Assembly (NCBI RefSeq): GCF_021155765.1
Contig: NC_060110.1
Location: 18,622,001-18,686,000 of the forward strand
Reading direction: 5' to 3'
Length of the DNA: 64,000 bases
Origin: Diprion similis
Lineage: Eukaryota; Arthropoda; Insecta; Hymenoptera; Diprionidae
In this document: positions 16,701 through 28,600 of the stretch, in pieces
Position numbering within the stretch: the stretch's first letter is position 1
Layout of the letters: each line of letters begins with the position of its first letter
Notes under the pieces: generated by a model
Seen by the model: the letters and a program-made list of their open reading frames with translations, nothing else
Database searches by the model: none
Told to the model about the DNA's origin: nothing
Made by a program: the position numbers and the translations under genes

Positions 16701-17652
16701 GTTAGTACGGTATGAAAAGTTCCCAACATTTACCACATTACCTTGAAATGCTATCTCTAAATTTTCCATAGTAGGTTTTGGAATTGATCGCAACAAGGCA
16801 TACATTGACATTATAATTCCAGGTGTGCAGAAGCCACACTGTGATCCATGAGCCTTGGCAAGACGTTCTTGAACAGGATGCAGCCTTGTTTTAACACTTC
16901 CTATCCCTTCAACTGTAGTTACTGCCATGCCATGCATGGCGCATACAGGCATTAAACATGCGTTTACCGCTAGATGACTGATAGTTTTCAATATAAGAAA
17001 TATAAGGTGTATGACTCAGAGATCTGTTTAAATAAATGAGCATATAATTTGCCAATATGACGATATGCTTCACAGTTATCAATAAAACATTTCTATTAAA
17101 GGATACACAATTTTGTGTGCAGAGCTGTCGTATCTTGAGACCATCACTGTACAGGCACCGCAACCACCTTCAGCACAGCCCAGTTTTGTGCCACACAATC
17201 GTACTGTGTTTACTGTTCAGGTTTTCTTTTCAATAGTGGAATAGATTATACTGTTCAAAATCTGTGGAATATTTCTTCAGCAGTGAATATTCTTGACTCT
17301 AACTTGATTATACGAACTCATCACCACTGCTGAAAGGATTCTTTAATAACACGATTTGTTGCTAGTGTCTATGTCAGTTTTCGGAAAAAAGGATACACTT
17401 ATTTCGCAGATAGTACAATAATGTCCACTCGGGATTGACGCTTTCATCCTCTATCTACAAAGTTGTGAAAGAAATAATGATGTTGTGATAAATTATTTCT
17501 AAAACTTTTGTAGCAACGTTTTTTGTAGATTGCAGTTCAAGATATCAGTTATCTCATACCTCTTTACCGTTGACAAAAAATATCAGTGTAGTGTAGACAT
17601 TTCTAGTTGCAGAAAGTTTCTGAACTTTCTTTACTTTGTAGGAAGTATGCAT
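10719..17652 (-). CDS. Xdh: Xanthine dehydrogenase (molybdo-flavoenzyme)
   Basis: Oxidises hypoxanthine to xanthine and urate in the cytosol. I resolve 24 coding exons whose phases all agree, from ATG at 17652 (exon 17652-17560) to the stop at 10719, giving about 1,374 residues. The two 2Fe-2S clusters are clear: [17 protein letters not shown] in exon 17203-17107, then [10 protein letters not shown] (16977-16742) and [15 protein letters not shown] (16557-16247). The FAD domain follows, with [19 protein letters not shown] at the 15509-15433/15364-15158 junction. The molybdopterin domain carries [59 protein letters not shown] with the substrate arginine, [13 protein letters not shown], and [11 protein letters not shown] with the catalytic glutamate. 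These favour XDH over aldehyde oxidase. The ATG sits just after an acceptor (TTTATTTCAG), so a non-coding 5' exon lies upstream. Confidence 0.95.
12836..12984. mobile_element. Small TTAA-flanked inverted-repeat element (MITE-like) in an Xdh intron
   Basis: TTAA at 12836-12839 is followed by CCTTTAGAGGACGGGG. The exact complement, CCCCGTCCTCTAAAGG, ends at 12980 and is followed by TTAA at 12981-12984. The interior is 141 bp including 16-bp terminal repeats and has no coding capacity. TTAA duplication with C-rich ends is the hallmark of piggyBac-type transposition, so this is read as a non-autonomous piggyBac-like MITE. It lies between the exons at 13229-13055 and 12762-12571 and should be removed with the intron. 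Confidence 0.75.
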
Positions 17653-20600
17653 CTTGAACTTCCTAACTGAAATAAAAATATGTATAATGATCAATCCAGT
17701 ATTTTTATACATTCACAAGAGAGTCGTTTATTAAACAGATGTATTATGTACATAAGTTGCGTTTTGCTCAGGGAAATGTCGTGTCAATATTTTCCGAATG
17801 ATTTCATAATCTCCAAAATCATACTGAACTGAGTATAACATAATCTCTCATAATCACTATCAAGTGTAAGTAATCATGAAATATGTCATCATGGTGTCAC
17901 TTTATTTTCAGCGAAACACCCCTTGATTATGTCGTATTATAATCTCATTCAGTGATGAATTAGGTGAATGCGCGAATTCGAATTGCTGTACTATAATAGT
18001 TTGTCTATAATTAGTCTCTTCTGGTGAGGATGAAATTTTTTTGCATGGATGAATCTGGAATTCAGTGAGAAAATAAGATTCGAACAATGTCTCCTTCAGT
18101 GGTCAATCATCACTTATCGTAACACAATTTAATTGATTCGACTTTTCAACCTATGTAGCCGTGTGAAACATGGATCTAAAAGACAAATTTTATTACTTAA
18201 AATTTACTTCTTTTACGCAATAAAACACTGTTACAGTGTGCAGGCCAGTATTATTTCTATTTACATATCTATCTATATATCTATTTACATTTCTCAAAAT
18301 CTAGACTGACCACATCGCTTTGGTCTCATTTCGAAAAAACGGTGTAGTCAGCCTAGGTTTAGTGACATGACATCAATATCATTGACGCACACATACACGA
18401 ACTGCGTATGGAAATAACAAAGCTCGGATCCTATTACGTGGTATCAGAATACCAGTTATGTTAATTTTTTCGAAGTATTTTCAATCCGTTTTGATTAGTT
18501 GCGGCATAAACGTCATATTCCAAGACTTGCGATACTACAATCACAAAATATGAAATTTCTAAGATATCAGAGATTCGTTTTGGTATCTGCGGCTTATAGT
18601 TCACGAAGTGATACGCCACTTGTATTGAATTATACTGCAAGTGCAATTGAAATTTGAAGAAAGTCTACTGCACACGCATATGCAAGTGGTTCAATCTTGA
18701 CTTTGAAGAAACTAGTTGTAATTTATTAACATGATCATTCACATGTACTTTGATCTCGGAAGGTAAATCAAGACGTGTTTAGCGCTTTTAAAATAATAAC
18801 AATTCGAAAAGATATCTCGTCCGCAAAATTGCTAATATTTTTCATGCGTGCCAAAATGCATTTCAGGCTTCATTTCTCGAGAAATGATAAGAAATCTTCA
18901 AAACAACATCAAATATTTGTAAGAATTTCAAGTTCGGTACCAGAAACCATAGTTCCTCTTGCAATGTTTTTAGATAGGAATAATCTTATCTTCGTATATA
19001 TAGATAATAATACTCATTACCTCGTACAACAGTGCAATGCTGCTTGGTTTGAAGTAAATCATGCAGATTTTAATGCGATGTAGGTGTAAAGAAGATGTAC
19101 TCTCGAATGCGAGGAGAACATAACTCGAGATTCTATTTACATAAACATAATTGCGACGAGTGCAGTGTAAGAATCATGTTATTGAATTTTCTGGAGTTCG
19201 TCTTACTTTTATTACAAAGCGATAGCGCTAACGCGTATTAAAGTAAACCGAACACACATATAAATAATGTAATTTTTCAATTGGTACAGATATACGTCAC
19301 GTTTAATATGAGAACAAACAAGTAGATTCGTGATTCGGACGCAACGAGACGCTTTATTTGATGAACGTCGGGATTTGATTTATAAATGAAGTAAAAAAAA
19401 TATCTGGTAAACAGCACGTCGCAGTTTCGCAATTGGGCATCACTCGAGAATAGCGCCGTGCTTGATGTTGTTTTTTTCATGGTGGATTTTGAGCACTAAA
19501 TATTAAAAACGCGTGTGTATATTCTTGTGGCATTTTTGCAAAGGTTGGCCTTTCAAATAAATGCAAATGTACTTTCAAATTTGGGAAAATTTCGGTATTT
19601 TTTACCATGATTATTGTCCATTTCTTCTGAACGTGATGGTGATTTTATTTGTTCCATTTTTTTGACACACGCACTTTTCCGAAACATTACGATCGGACTC
19701 CAGACATGTAATACTATAATTTATAGCTACATCTTGTTACTGAACAACGACAATCGTTCGGGGCATTGAAAATTTTTACATTACTATCTTCCAGTTTACA
19801 TAAACTAGATGGAAGCACTTATCATCAATCCGCCAAAGGTCAATTAAATTCGCCAAACTTTAGACGTAAATGAGTAATAAAAAGCATATTAATCGGACAG
19901 ACACGCGCGATCCACTTTTTCTTTATCAAATCTGGACGCGTGCGGTCAGATGTTTATGATCACTTATCGTTCCAATTAAAGTAGGTATACATTACAGATA
20001 ATTATTACATCTCTTATGTGCCTTACCTGTTTAAATAACGGCGATTTTAATCGAGAAAAATTGAAAACTTTTCGATGCGTATTGCATACATAATAGTACT
20101 GTAATAGAATGCACCGCTGAACTAAGAAGATCTGAGAAAATCATGCCCAGAAAAAGCGTACGTTATCTGGACGAGTAGTGGGGTTATCAGTGTAGATGAA
20201 CTTTTACGCGAGAAGCTGTTTATACTATATCCTTTTCTTAACCCCGCGGGTGATTCCAATATCTCATGAACAAAGATTCGTGATAAGCATTCGATAACAG
20301 CTGTGTGGCTGGATCATAAGATGGATACCTGGTGATCTCTTGCTAATAGCCTCAAGTTTATTGTACTCGAATATTTTCATTTACTCATTGAAAATTAGCA
20401 ATAATAATTAATTAAAAAAATAATTTCACTTTCCCCGTGGGTTTTTCCCCGAAATTTATCGTCAAATTATTATTAAGTGATTCACTTCCACGGAAACCAC
20501 GTTTCCTTGACTCCTTCTGTTTACAGAAAGTACGAAAATGATTTATATTACGTACTCAAAGTGATGAAAATCAGAACAATTTCTGAATACGATACTGAGT

Positions 20601-20866
20601 ACATATCTGCCAATAAACGAATCGCAATAAAAATTCGCAATGGCGGTAAATTCAAACAAGTTAGCAATATTTTATACCTGAAACAGTAATTGACTCAGAG
20701 TAAATCTTCATGAATCACGTAAAAAAATATGTGATTATGACATAGAGTTACAGATAGATACTTTAAAGATTAAAAATTTTAATTTTATTCAACGGAATAT
20801 ATTTATATCAATAAATTTATTCACTATCGTATGCACGTTTTGATTTTTACTTTTCATGTAATACAT
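17653..20866. other. 3.2-kb region without a recognised gene
   Basis: Lies upstream of Xdh and downstream of Gpaa1. It should hold the Xdh promoter, at least one non-coding Xdh 5' exon, and the Gpaa1 3' UTR. The open frames inside are short, AT-rich and resemble no family. No RNA gene or repeat array was seen. Confidence 0.5.
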
Positions 20867-23800
20867 TCATTTAGAAATTCGTAACATTGGTTTAGAAGTA
20901 ACTACTATCCAGAATGTGAGCCATGTCGGAAGCAAAACGCAGACCGTTACGCTGTACAGCCAATTTCCATAAACCATGGAATCGATAATGCCAAATACGA
21001 TCGCTTGCTTTGATGCTTGGATCCATTTGAGTGCAAGAGGAATGATTGTGTAGTCCGGGAATGTAAAATGCGTATATACCGCTACTACTGTACATGCTAG
21101 ACAAAGCGGATGTAGCAGTATCCAGGGTATACAACGTAAATTGTGGAATCTGAAAATTAAATTTACTTTTTACTCATTTCTCAGTTAAATCACTTGGGAA
21201 TTGTTGTATTCACGATTTAGAATATTAGAAAAAATTTTAGGAAATGTCGAAGAGGCAGTACTTTACTGGAAAACATCAGTGTTTTGCAGCCTCCTTCTTA
21301 ACATGTAATTAATTTTAATTTTTAATATCACAGATAAAGTGCTGCATAGTTCGGTTTTCAATAAGTGCTTACAGAAGGCACTCCCAAAATATCCAAGCAT
21401 TACTGTTTATTTCAATGAAATTGTTTTTAAGTTATTAATTGATTAATGTGAAAACAGCGATTCATCACCCGTGGCACTGTGTGCAAACGTCACAGTTATC
21501 AGCACAATGTTTCTTCTATATTTATCTTATCTAAAATGTATTCAACTTATAATTCAATAGTCAGTTATTGATGACATGTCTGGACAAGAAAAACAAAATT
21601 CGTTGAAAATTAGTAAATGAAATACTAGAAAATTGTGCAAAAATAAGCATAACAAGCTAGGTTTCCAAATAACAGACGTTTGAACAAATATGCACTGCAC
21701 TAGTTTTCGAGCATTACACGGTAGCAAATTAGTAGTAATTCTGTTTAGAAGTAATCAATGGATGTTTTATCATCAGCACTTTTATCATCAGATCTTCTTG
21801 TGTGATTAGATTATTGCAAAAAGTTATAACAGAAACTAAAAAAGAATAAGCTTATCAAACAATGTAAAATTCAATCTATCTTAATTCCTGTTGATTTAAG
21901 TAATAACTGCAAAACAAAAATATTCATACAAGTATAACTTAAGACATCTGACCTGGATTCGTTTCCCTTCTTTGGTATGACGGTTAAGGCTGCAGGAACA
22001 TACACAACGGCAGTTACTAACGCCAAGGAAAAGTTGTGCATTGAAATGCATAAAAGCATCGTTGCCAATTCTATTAATGCTATCACATAAAGTAAGGATG
22101 CAGATTCGTAGGTCTTATGCCTGAAAAAATAATACTGTATAGTTTAAGCTTCTGGTAAAAAGGTTAAAATTCTTGTTGGTGATGGACGTGACATCAATAT
22201 TATAGATTCTGGTTCACAGACGCCTTTTATTTTATATATCACCTTGTGATAATTGATCAGATTACCTTTCAAAACAGAGCGTTCCAATAAACATCAGGAT
22301 TGTGAGAAATAAGAGGCCTAGGGATACAGAATTTTCGGTAGCTAGATGAAATTTTATGCCTATGTAGGTAAACAGTCGTGGGGCAGACAATGTCGCTACC
22401 CCCAACATATGAGTCCAAAGTACCTCCCAAGCGATGTGTGACAGTACAAGTTCTTCCGACTAAATTCAATTATAAAAATTATTGAAAACTTTGTGAAGTT
22501 TGAAGATAAAAAAGGGTGAGATCAGCATTGACAAAATTTGAATATTCAACATTTTTAGCGATTTAAAATCATAATTTTTTACGATACGGTAATACATAGA
22601 AGGAAAGTTGATAAAAATTCACCTTGACCTGTTTAACTGGGTCACTGTCACCATCTTTTTTTTCAGGAGATTCTTGTAATTTAAGCCACACAGAGAATGC
22701 TTTTATGAAAAGCCCAGCAATAATCAGAGCTAATGGTGGCATATATAACCCTGTGAATAAAAATAGCACAATATAGTCTACACAAATTACACACTTTCAG
22801 ACAAAATCCTCCTATTTGGCCAAATTCGGAAGGATTGGTCCGACCAATGTGACCTAAAATGAATTTTATGTTATTTACTTACCAATAGAAATATACCTAT
22901 CTGTCGACGGTAACAGATAAAAAAAGAATGATTGATGGAATCGTTCTAATAAATTATTAAGCGAACGAACAAGACTTTCAACAACCCGTCCTGTGTTATA
23001 AATAGTAGATTCCGTCCCAGACCCAGATTTGGCAAAACCTTCCAATGTAATGGCTTCAATACCAAACCTTGAACACAAAAATAATGCTTAATATTGAATG
23101 ACTTGACCTTCAATAAAAACACATGACACACTAGTTATGATGCTTGTAACTAGATGTAGGCAATATGAGTAGGCCTATGTCACAAACATTGACGGTGAGG
23201 TATAGCATGGTAAGATGCGCTTCAGATGCTTTTTAGATCCAAATTAAGGCTTACTGAACATTTCTTTATATGAAATGTGTTCATACCGCAGCAATTTGTC
23301 TCTTATTTCTATATCATTTTCTATAAACTTAATATTGGTAACCCAAAAAACTGAGAACTCTTTGGAATTTTTAACAGTATCTGTTCAACATGTAGTCAGA
23401 TCGAATTGGGATTAGTCACCATAGCTTTATTTTGCAAAGCAATGTCGATGTGGTATGTGAAACAATTGATTTCACAGTATTTTTCGTAAAAATTTTGGAA
23501 AAAATCAAAACGGAGAGCTAAGACGCAACCCTCTCACAACAAGGTTTGGTCTTGAAACAAGTCGAGCATAGTAATATTTAATATTACATCCAATTATACT
23601 ATTACTCATCATCAAGTTCTTCGATGTGGCTCTGTTCCAAACAATACCTGTGAAAAACACCGTGATTTCCAGTCGGTACACCAGTTGCTTGCGTAGACAC
23701 CATCGACATCAGGGTAACAAATTGGTACCACCATTTTCGTATTTTGTCTTTTGGATTACTGTCTGCCCTGCGCTGAAATGTTCTCCGGATTCCTTCTTTG

Positions 23801-25274
23801 GCACACATTTTGTTTGCCAGATTAACGAGATCTAAATTTGGAAGTTGTCCATTTAAACCTTCGACCTGTTCGAAAAAGTTATAATGTATTTTTGCATAAT
23901 CCAACTGGCTACATAGTAAGTGGTTAATGAACTCCCCAGACACAGGGGTTCAGCTCCAATCACCTTGATGTCAATAGAGCCAATTTTGAAGGAGTGCATT
24001 TCCAAATTTATAGCAGCTTGAATGGACCCAGCTCTTCCTACCAAGTCGCCTGCAATTAATACCCCATCCTGCCCACAACTACAGCGATGATACGCCTCCA
24101 GCCAAGCTTGCATTCCTAACTGTTCGTGCTCAGTCACAACAAAAATGATATCCTTTGCCCAATAATTCTGTTCTGGAAGTGGCAATAATTATAAATATAC
24201 CAAAAGTTAATGCTAGAGCTGAGTTAAGACACATACTTCGGCAGAATTTGGCAAAAGCAAGTAATAGAGCTATCGATGGTGCAGTGGTCAGATGAATGCT
24301 GCTTGCAGATCGGTATGGTACACTTAATATTATTGCTTCGGTACTGGCGCTTCGTGGAGCTCTCAATATGCTGTAAACATTCTGTCCAGTAAACTGTAAA
24401 AGAAAAAATGTCATGCGGGATGAGCAGTGGTAGTGAATTTTGAAGAATCTTGCAGTACAGTTTCAAAGGAACCGAAAGTTGCCTCATTTTTCAAAATACC
24501 ACTAAATACGAAACTCTACTCGTGAAGTTTATATTTGAGAAATTAAGTGCAGTCGTTTGGTTAGATAATTTATCTTGTAACTGTGTTTCCAAAAATTAAA
24601 GCCCGATTTATAGAATCCTAGAGTAAGATTTTATTGATTTTTTTGTAGCCAATTAAAGGTCTTTTGTTTGTGAACCTGCAAAATAGTACTTTAAGATAGA
24701 ACCGTGCCGTAAAATGTAGTAAAATGAGCGTGCAAGTGAAAACAAGAAATAATTGTTTGTAGTAAATCTCACAAGCCAATAATGAGTAATGTTTCTCATC
24801 GATGAAGGAATTATGTTTCTAACAAAATTCATACCTTCTGTTGAGAAAGTGGATAATTAAGCGTAAAGTTATGAGTATAAACATCTAAGTTGAGTTGACG
24901 GAATTTTGCTAATAGCCACGGGTAGGGCATGTCATTTGGATATTCTTTCATCTCAGCGAGGAGCTCATCGTGAAATCGTTTGGCACCGCCATCTTCGTTA
25001 AATTCATTGGTAACCAATCCAGGTAGTAAAGCATTTTCAGAAAAATATGTATCTGTAAATTAATTTCAATTAAAATTGGATTGTACAATACTTCAAAAAA
25101 TCAAACAGTTACGCGTGATAAAATATACTTACTGTCATTGAATTCAGGATACGCCAGGGACACGAACCATATTACGCCGGTTATGTACAGCGTCAAGCAT
25201 AACAATTTTTCCCATTTTATAACAAATTTTATAACTTCTCCATTCCCAGCTCTGGGATCCGTTAAAAGACCCAT
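20867..25274 (-). CDS. Gpaa1: GPI-anchor transamidase subunit GPAA1
   Basis: ER-membrane subunit of the complex that swaps C-terminal propeptides for GPI anchors. Ten exons: 25274-25133, 25052-24835, 24393-24237, 24172-23964, 23865-23648, 23067-22883, 22750-22623, 22459-22266, 22120-21953 and 21149-20867. Phases agree and give 633 residues, close to the usual length of about 620. The start MGLLTDP is the family's; an in-frame upstream reading exists but is not needed. An N-terminal transmembrane segment (CLTLYITGVIWFVSLAYP) is followed by the luminal domain with VYSILRAPRSASTEAI, YWAKDIIFVVTEHEQLG, VEGLNGQLPNLDLVNL and LLERFHQSFFFYLLPS. Several hydrophobic segments follow. In the last exon the phase-correct frame ends GNWLYSVTVCVLLPTWLTFW, a typical membrane C-terminus. 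Confidence 0.95.
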
Positions 25275-25603
25275 TTTTTCCACACCGGGGCGATCAGAAG
25301 AATTCAAAACAGCGGCATATAACCTCAAACATTCGCGCAAGATCGTTTCCTACACTGAAATTACTATTCAAACGCGCAGATAATCCTGAATAGTGATATT
25401 TGAGGTAACTAATTACTCTAGTGAAATTAATTACATCACTCAAATCTTATACCACGTTATTTATAACAAATTTTTACTAGTCAACAATCTGCATAATCAA
25501 TTTTGACAGCCCTGCCCACGGCTAGCGGCCATCTTTGTAATCGATACTGACTATAGCTCTCGAATTGTGATTATCGGCTGCGTAGCGCGGATTCGATATA
25601 TCG
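25275..25603. promoter_or_regulatory. Compact bidirectional promoter, Gpaa1 and kringle receptor
   Basis: Only about 330 bp separate the two divergent start codons. The stretch has a YY1/Pho-type core GCCATCTT at 25528-25535, an ATCGATA element near 25540 and a DREF-like TATCGATG at 25599-25606, which overlaps the proposed receptor ATG. No TATA box is obvious. This fits a shared housekeeping-type promoter. The overlap also warns that the true receptor start may differ. Confidence 0.5.
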
Positions 25604-28600
25604 ATGCTGTGGCGGATAATTTTCAAATCAATACTTCTGATTTCTGATTTAATTTTCCCATTTCCCATTTATATCGATGACGGTGATTCAAACCTAGACG
25701 AGGAATCCCGCTGGGCTTATGCTGTATTCTTTTTCACAAGACCTTACGACGGACACAAAGAGCTTCAAACGACGTATTTTGCACAGTGTTCGACCGTAAA
25801 AATCACTGATACATGTAAAAATATATGTATAACGAGATTCACTTGTTCGACTGGTAGTTGTTTTGCTAGAGCGAAAATTGTGCATCCTCTATGGATATTG
25901 AACCATTTTGTGCAAATAAACTGCATGATATTCACAGTAATTAATCAATCGTTCAGGAATGATTTGTTCTTTTACTTATACGCTATTGTTACTGGATCTA
26001 CAGATTTGTATGATAACTCATTCAAGCGCTTCGAAATGTAAATAATTCGATCCAGGACACTTATTAACCTCCACAAGTGCGATTGTTTGAACATTCTGAG
26101 TCCATTCATGTTTTATTTTCCACAGCGGAACGTAACGCGACCCGTACTGATTTGTCCAAATGTAAGCTCACGCAATTGGGTACCGATTACATGGGTTCGA
26201 TCACGACAACTGCTGGAGGAATTCGATGTCAGATGTGGGATTCGGAGAAACCTCTTCATCAGGTTCACTCTTACTATCCCGTCACGATGTTTTGTTATTT
26301 ATTCTTGCGGTGATAACATAACACGAACAGCTCGGCTATGTCTGATCCATAAATTTTTACGGCCAACACTCATCGTTGATGATTAATTACGCAGCGCATT
26401 TCTTATGACATTATTTTAATCAACGCAGGTCAGCAAATCCATTACTGATAAAGACTTTCCAGAAGGATCTTTACGACTTGTTAGAAACTATTGTAGAAAT
26501 CCAACCAAAGATCCTAAAGGTCCTTGGTGTTATACAATGGACCCAAATCTGATTGACGACGAATGCGAAGTGCCTCTGTGTAATTTTGGAGGTGAAAATT
26601 CAGGATTTTATCTGATTTTGTTATATCTGAGCACTATACCAAAGTATCGCTTTCAACTTGGTGATTCATTTCAATTAATGCCGTATTCATTTCTTTTAAT
26701 CATATTTATAGAATGTAGAATATCAGGAACAGGTTCCGAGTACGGTGGAACTCGAGAGACGTCTTCCTCTGGTAGAAAGTGTAATTCTTGGGACAAGCGT
26801 TTGAAATTGGCCGTTAATAAGGTAGAATTTTGAGGGTCCTTACATTTTGGAAAGTACCGATGGGTCTTATCACCAGCTCATAATCTATTGTGTCATTTCT
26901 TTAGACAGAAAAATTCTCCAGCAATCACTTCTCAGATCTGTCCCGAAACAAGGCCAAAAACTTCTGTAGAAATCCGGATAGTAGCGCAGGTGGTCCATGG
27001 TGCTACGTTGATTCAGAAAGTTATGACATTGTAGAGAAAGAATACTGCAGCGTTCCATTCTGCGATGACAAAGGTTCGTATGAAGAATTAAAATTGTTAA
27101 TTTATTGATTACACTAACAAAAATTTGACAGATGAAACTTCAGTGGAACTTATTTTTTTCTGATGAATTCTTGTCATTCAGCGACTGATGCTTAGCCTCA
27201 CACATTATTCATGATACTAATTTTCATTCATACAGATTGTCTGGTTTATACTAAAAATGCTTCGACGTACTCAATTCTGACAAGCTTGAACAGCGCTTTT
27301 GGCAATATAACGTTCTTGGTCAAGCTTTGGGATCCCGGTGATGAGCAAATAGTACGGTGTGAAATTTTTATTTGAACTAATACCATTATTTAGCTCTAGG
27401 TGTGTTTTGGAGACTAAGGTGAATTGTTGCTTGAAGAAATGATTAAATTTAGGGCCAGGCAAGATTACTATTGACTAATCTACAAGTGCCGTCTTCAGCT
27501 GAGATGATCGCCCAGAAATGGGGAGCAGGTGTCGAAATTCTGATATCAAATTCTGGAAGTGGGCAAAAATATCCACGCACTGATGTTCGTCTCTGTCTAA
27601 TAATATCTGTACGTTTCAATCCAGCAAGAAATAAGCGAAAGATTGTTTGCAGGAGGAGATAGATTTTGAAGAGACTCCCAATATTCTCACTGGCACCAAA
27701 TGGACAACTCTCTGGGTTACTTGGGGTGGCGGTTTCATCTCTGTTGGGCGTTCTGGTTCATCGAAGCCTATTTTCTTAGACGAATTTAGACAGAAGAACA
27801 CGATATCGAGCATGTATCCAGAAAGTTTTTTCCAGTATGGTATAACGGGCACGGGCATTTTATGGAGTATGCCATTCTGCGAAGCAAGTAAGCTGGCCAT
27901 TTCGACCAAACTTCGTCAAAATGGTGGTATTGTATTCTCTGTTGCTTCTGGCACTCCGTAAGGCCTTGGGTTTCAGCATGTGAGGTTCATACTACTTTTG
28001 GACTTGAGTTCCTAAGAATTTGGCCCTTGTTGCAAAGTAACAGCAGTCATGATCTGCAATTTCAAATCAGAGCTAGTCACGGGGCAATGATACAACTGAC
28101 GCAGACTCCCGCTGTTCCATTCCCACGTTTTTTGGTACGCATGTCTTGTTCGTTGAGAATCATATTAGTCACAAAATCTGTTCATCTATTTTCAGTACAT
28201 TGATCGAGTTGCAGAAAGAGTTGTGCAAATAAATCGCTTTCAACAGATTCACTTTTTACAAATTTCAGGTAGTTTTGGGACAGTCTGGTTCTACTCTTCT
28301 CCTGTATCAAGAAAAGGAAACTTCAACGAAAAAAATTTTATTGGACATCGAAACTAAACAAATCCTCAATTTTTGGGCCTGGCATGAATTCACAATTAGG
28401 TTCGACTAACACTGCAACCAATTTTTCGTTTCAATCGTTTCATGTTCTTGACATGATTTTAGCATTTTTGGTATGGCAATACAAATGTTTTGGCATCGGG
28501 ATTATGGTAGAGAAAAAGTTTTCTCGATTCAAGACGACGCCATTCAGACTGTGAGGTGGTTCAGTATTGGAAGTGAGAATACCATAGCATATTGGACACT

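Noticed and set aside
20892-21134. An 80-codon minus-strand frame in the last Gpaa1 exon
   Set aside because: Splice phase from the previous exon selects another frame, which ends in a typical GPAA1 hydrophobic C-terminus at 20867. The longer frame is a shadow.
25604-26041. A 145-codon plus-strand frame as an independent gene
   Set aside because: Its first codons look like a signal peptide, and a phase-1 donor inside it joins the first kringle exon. Better read as exon 1 of the receptor.
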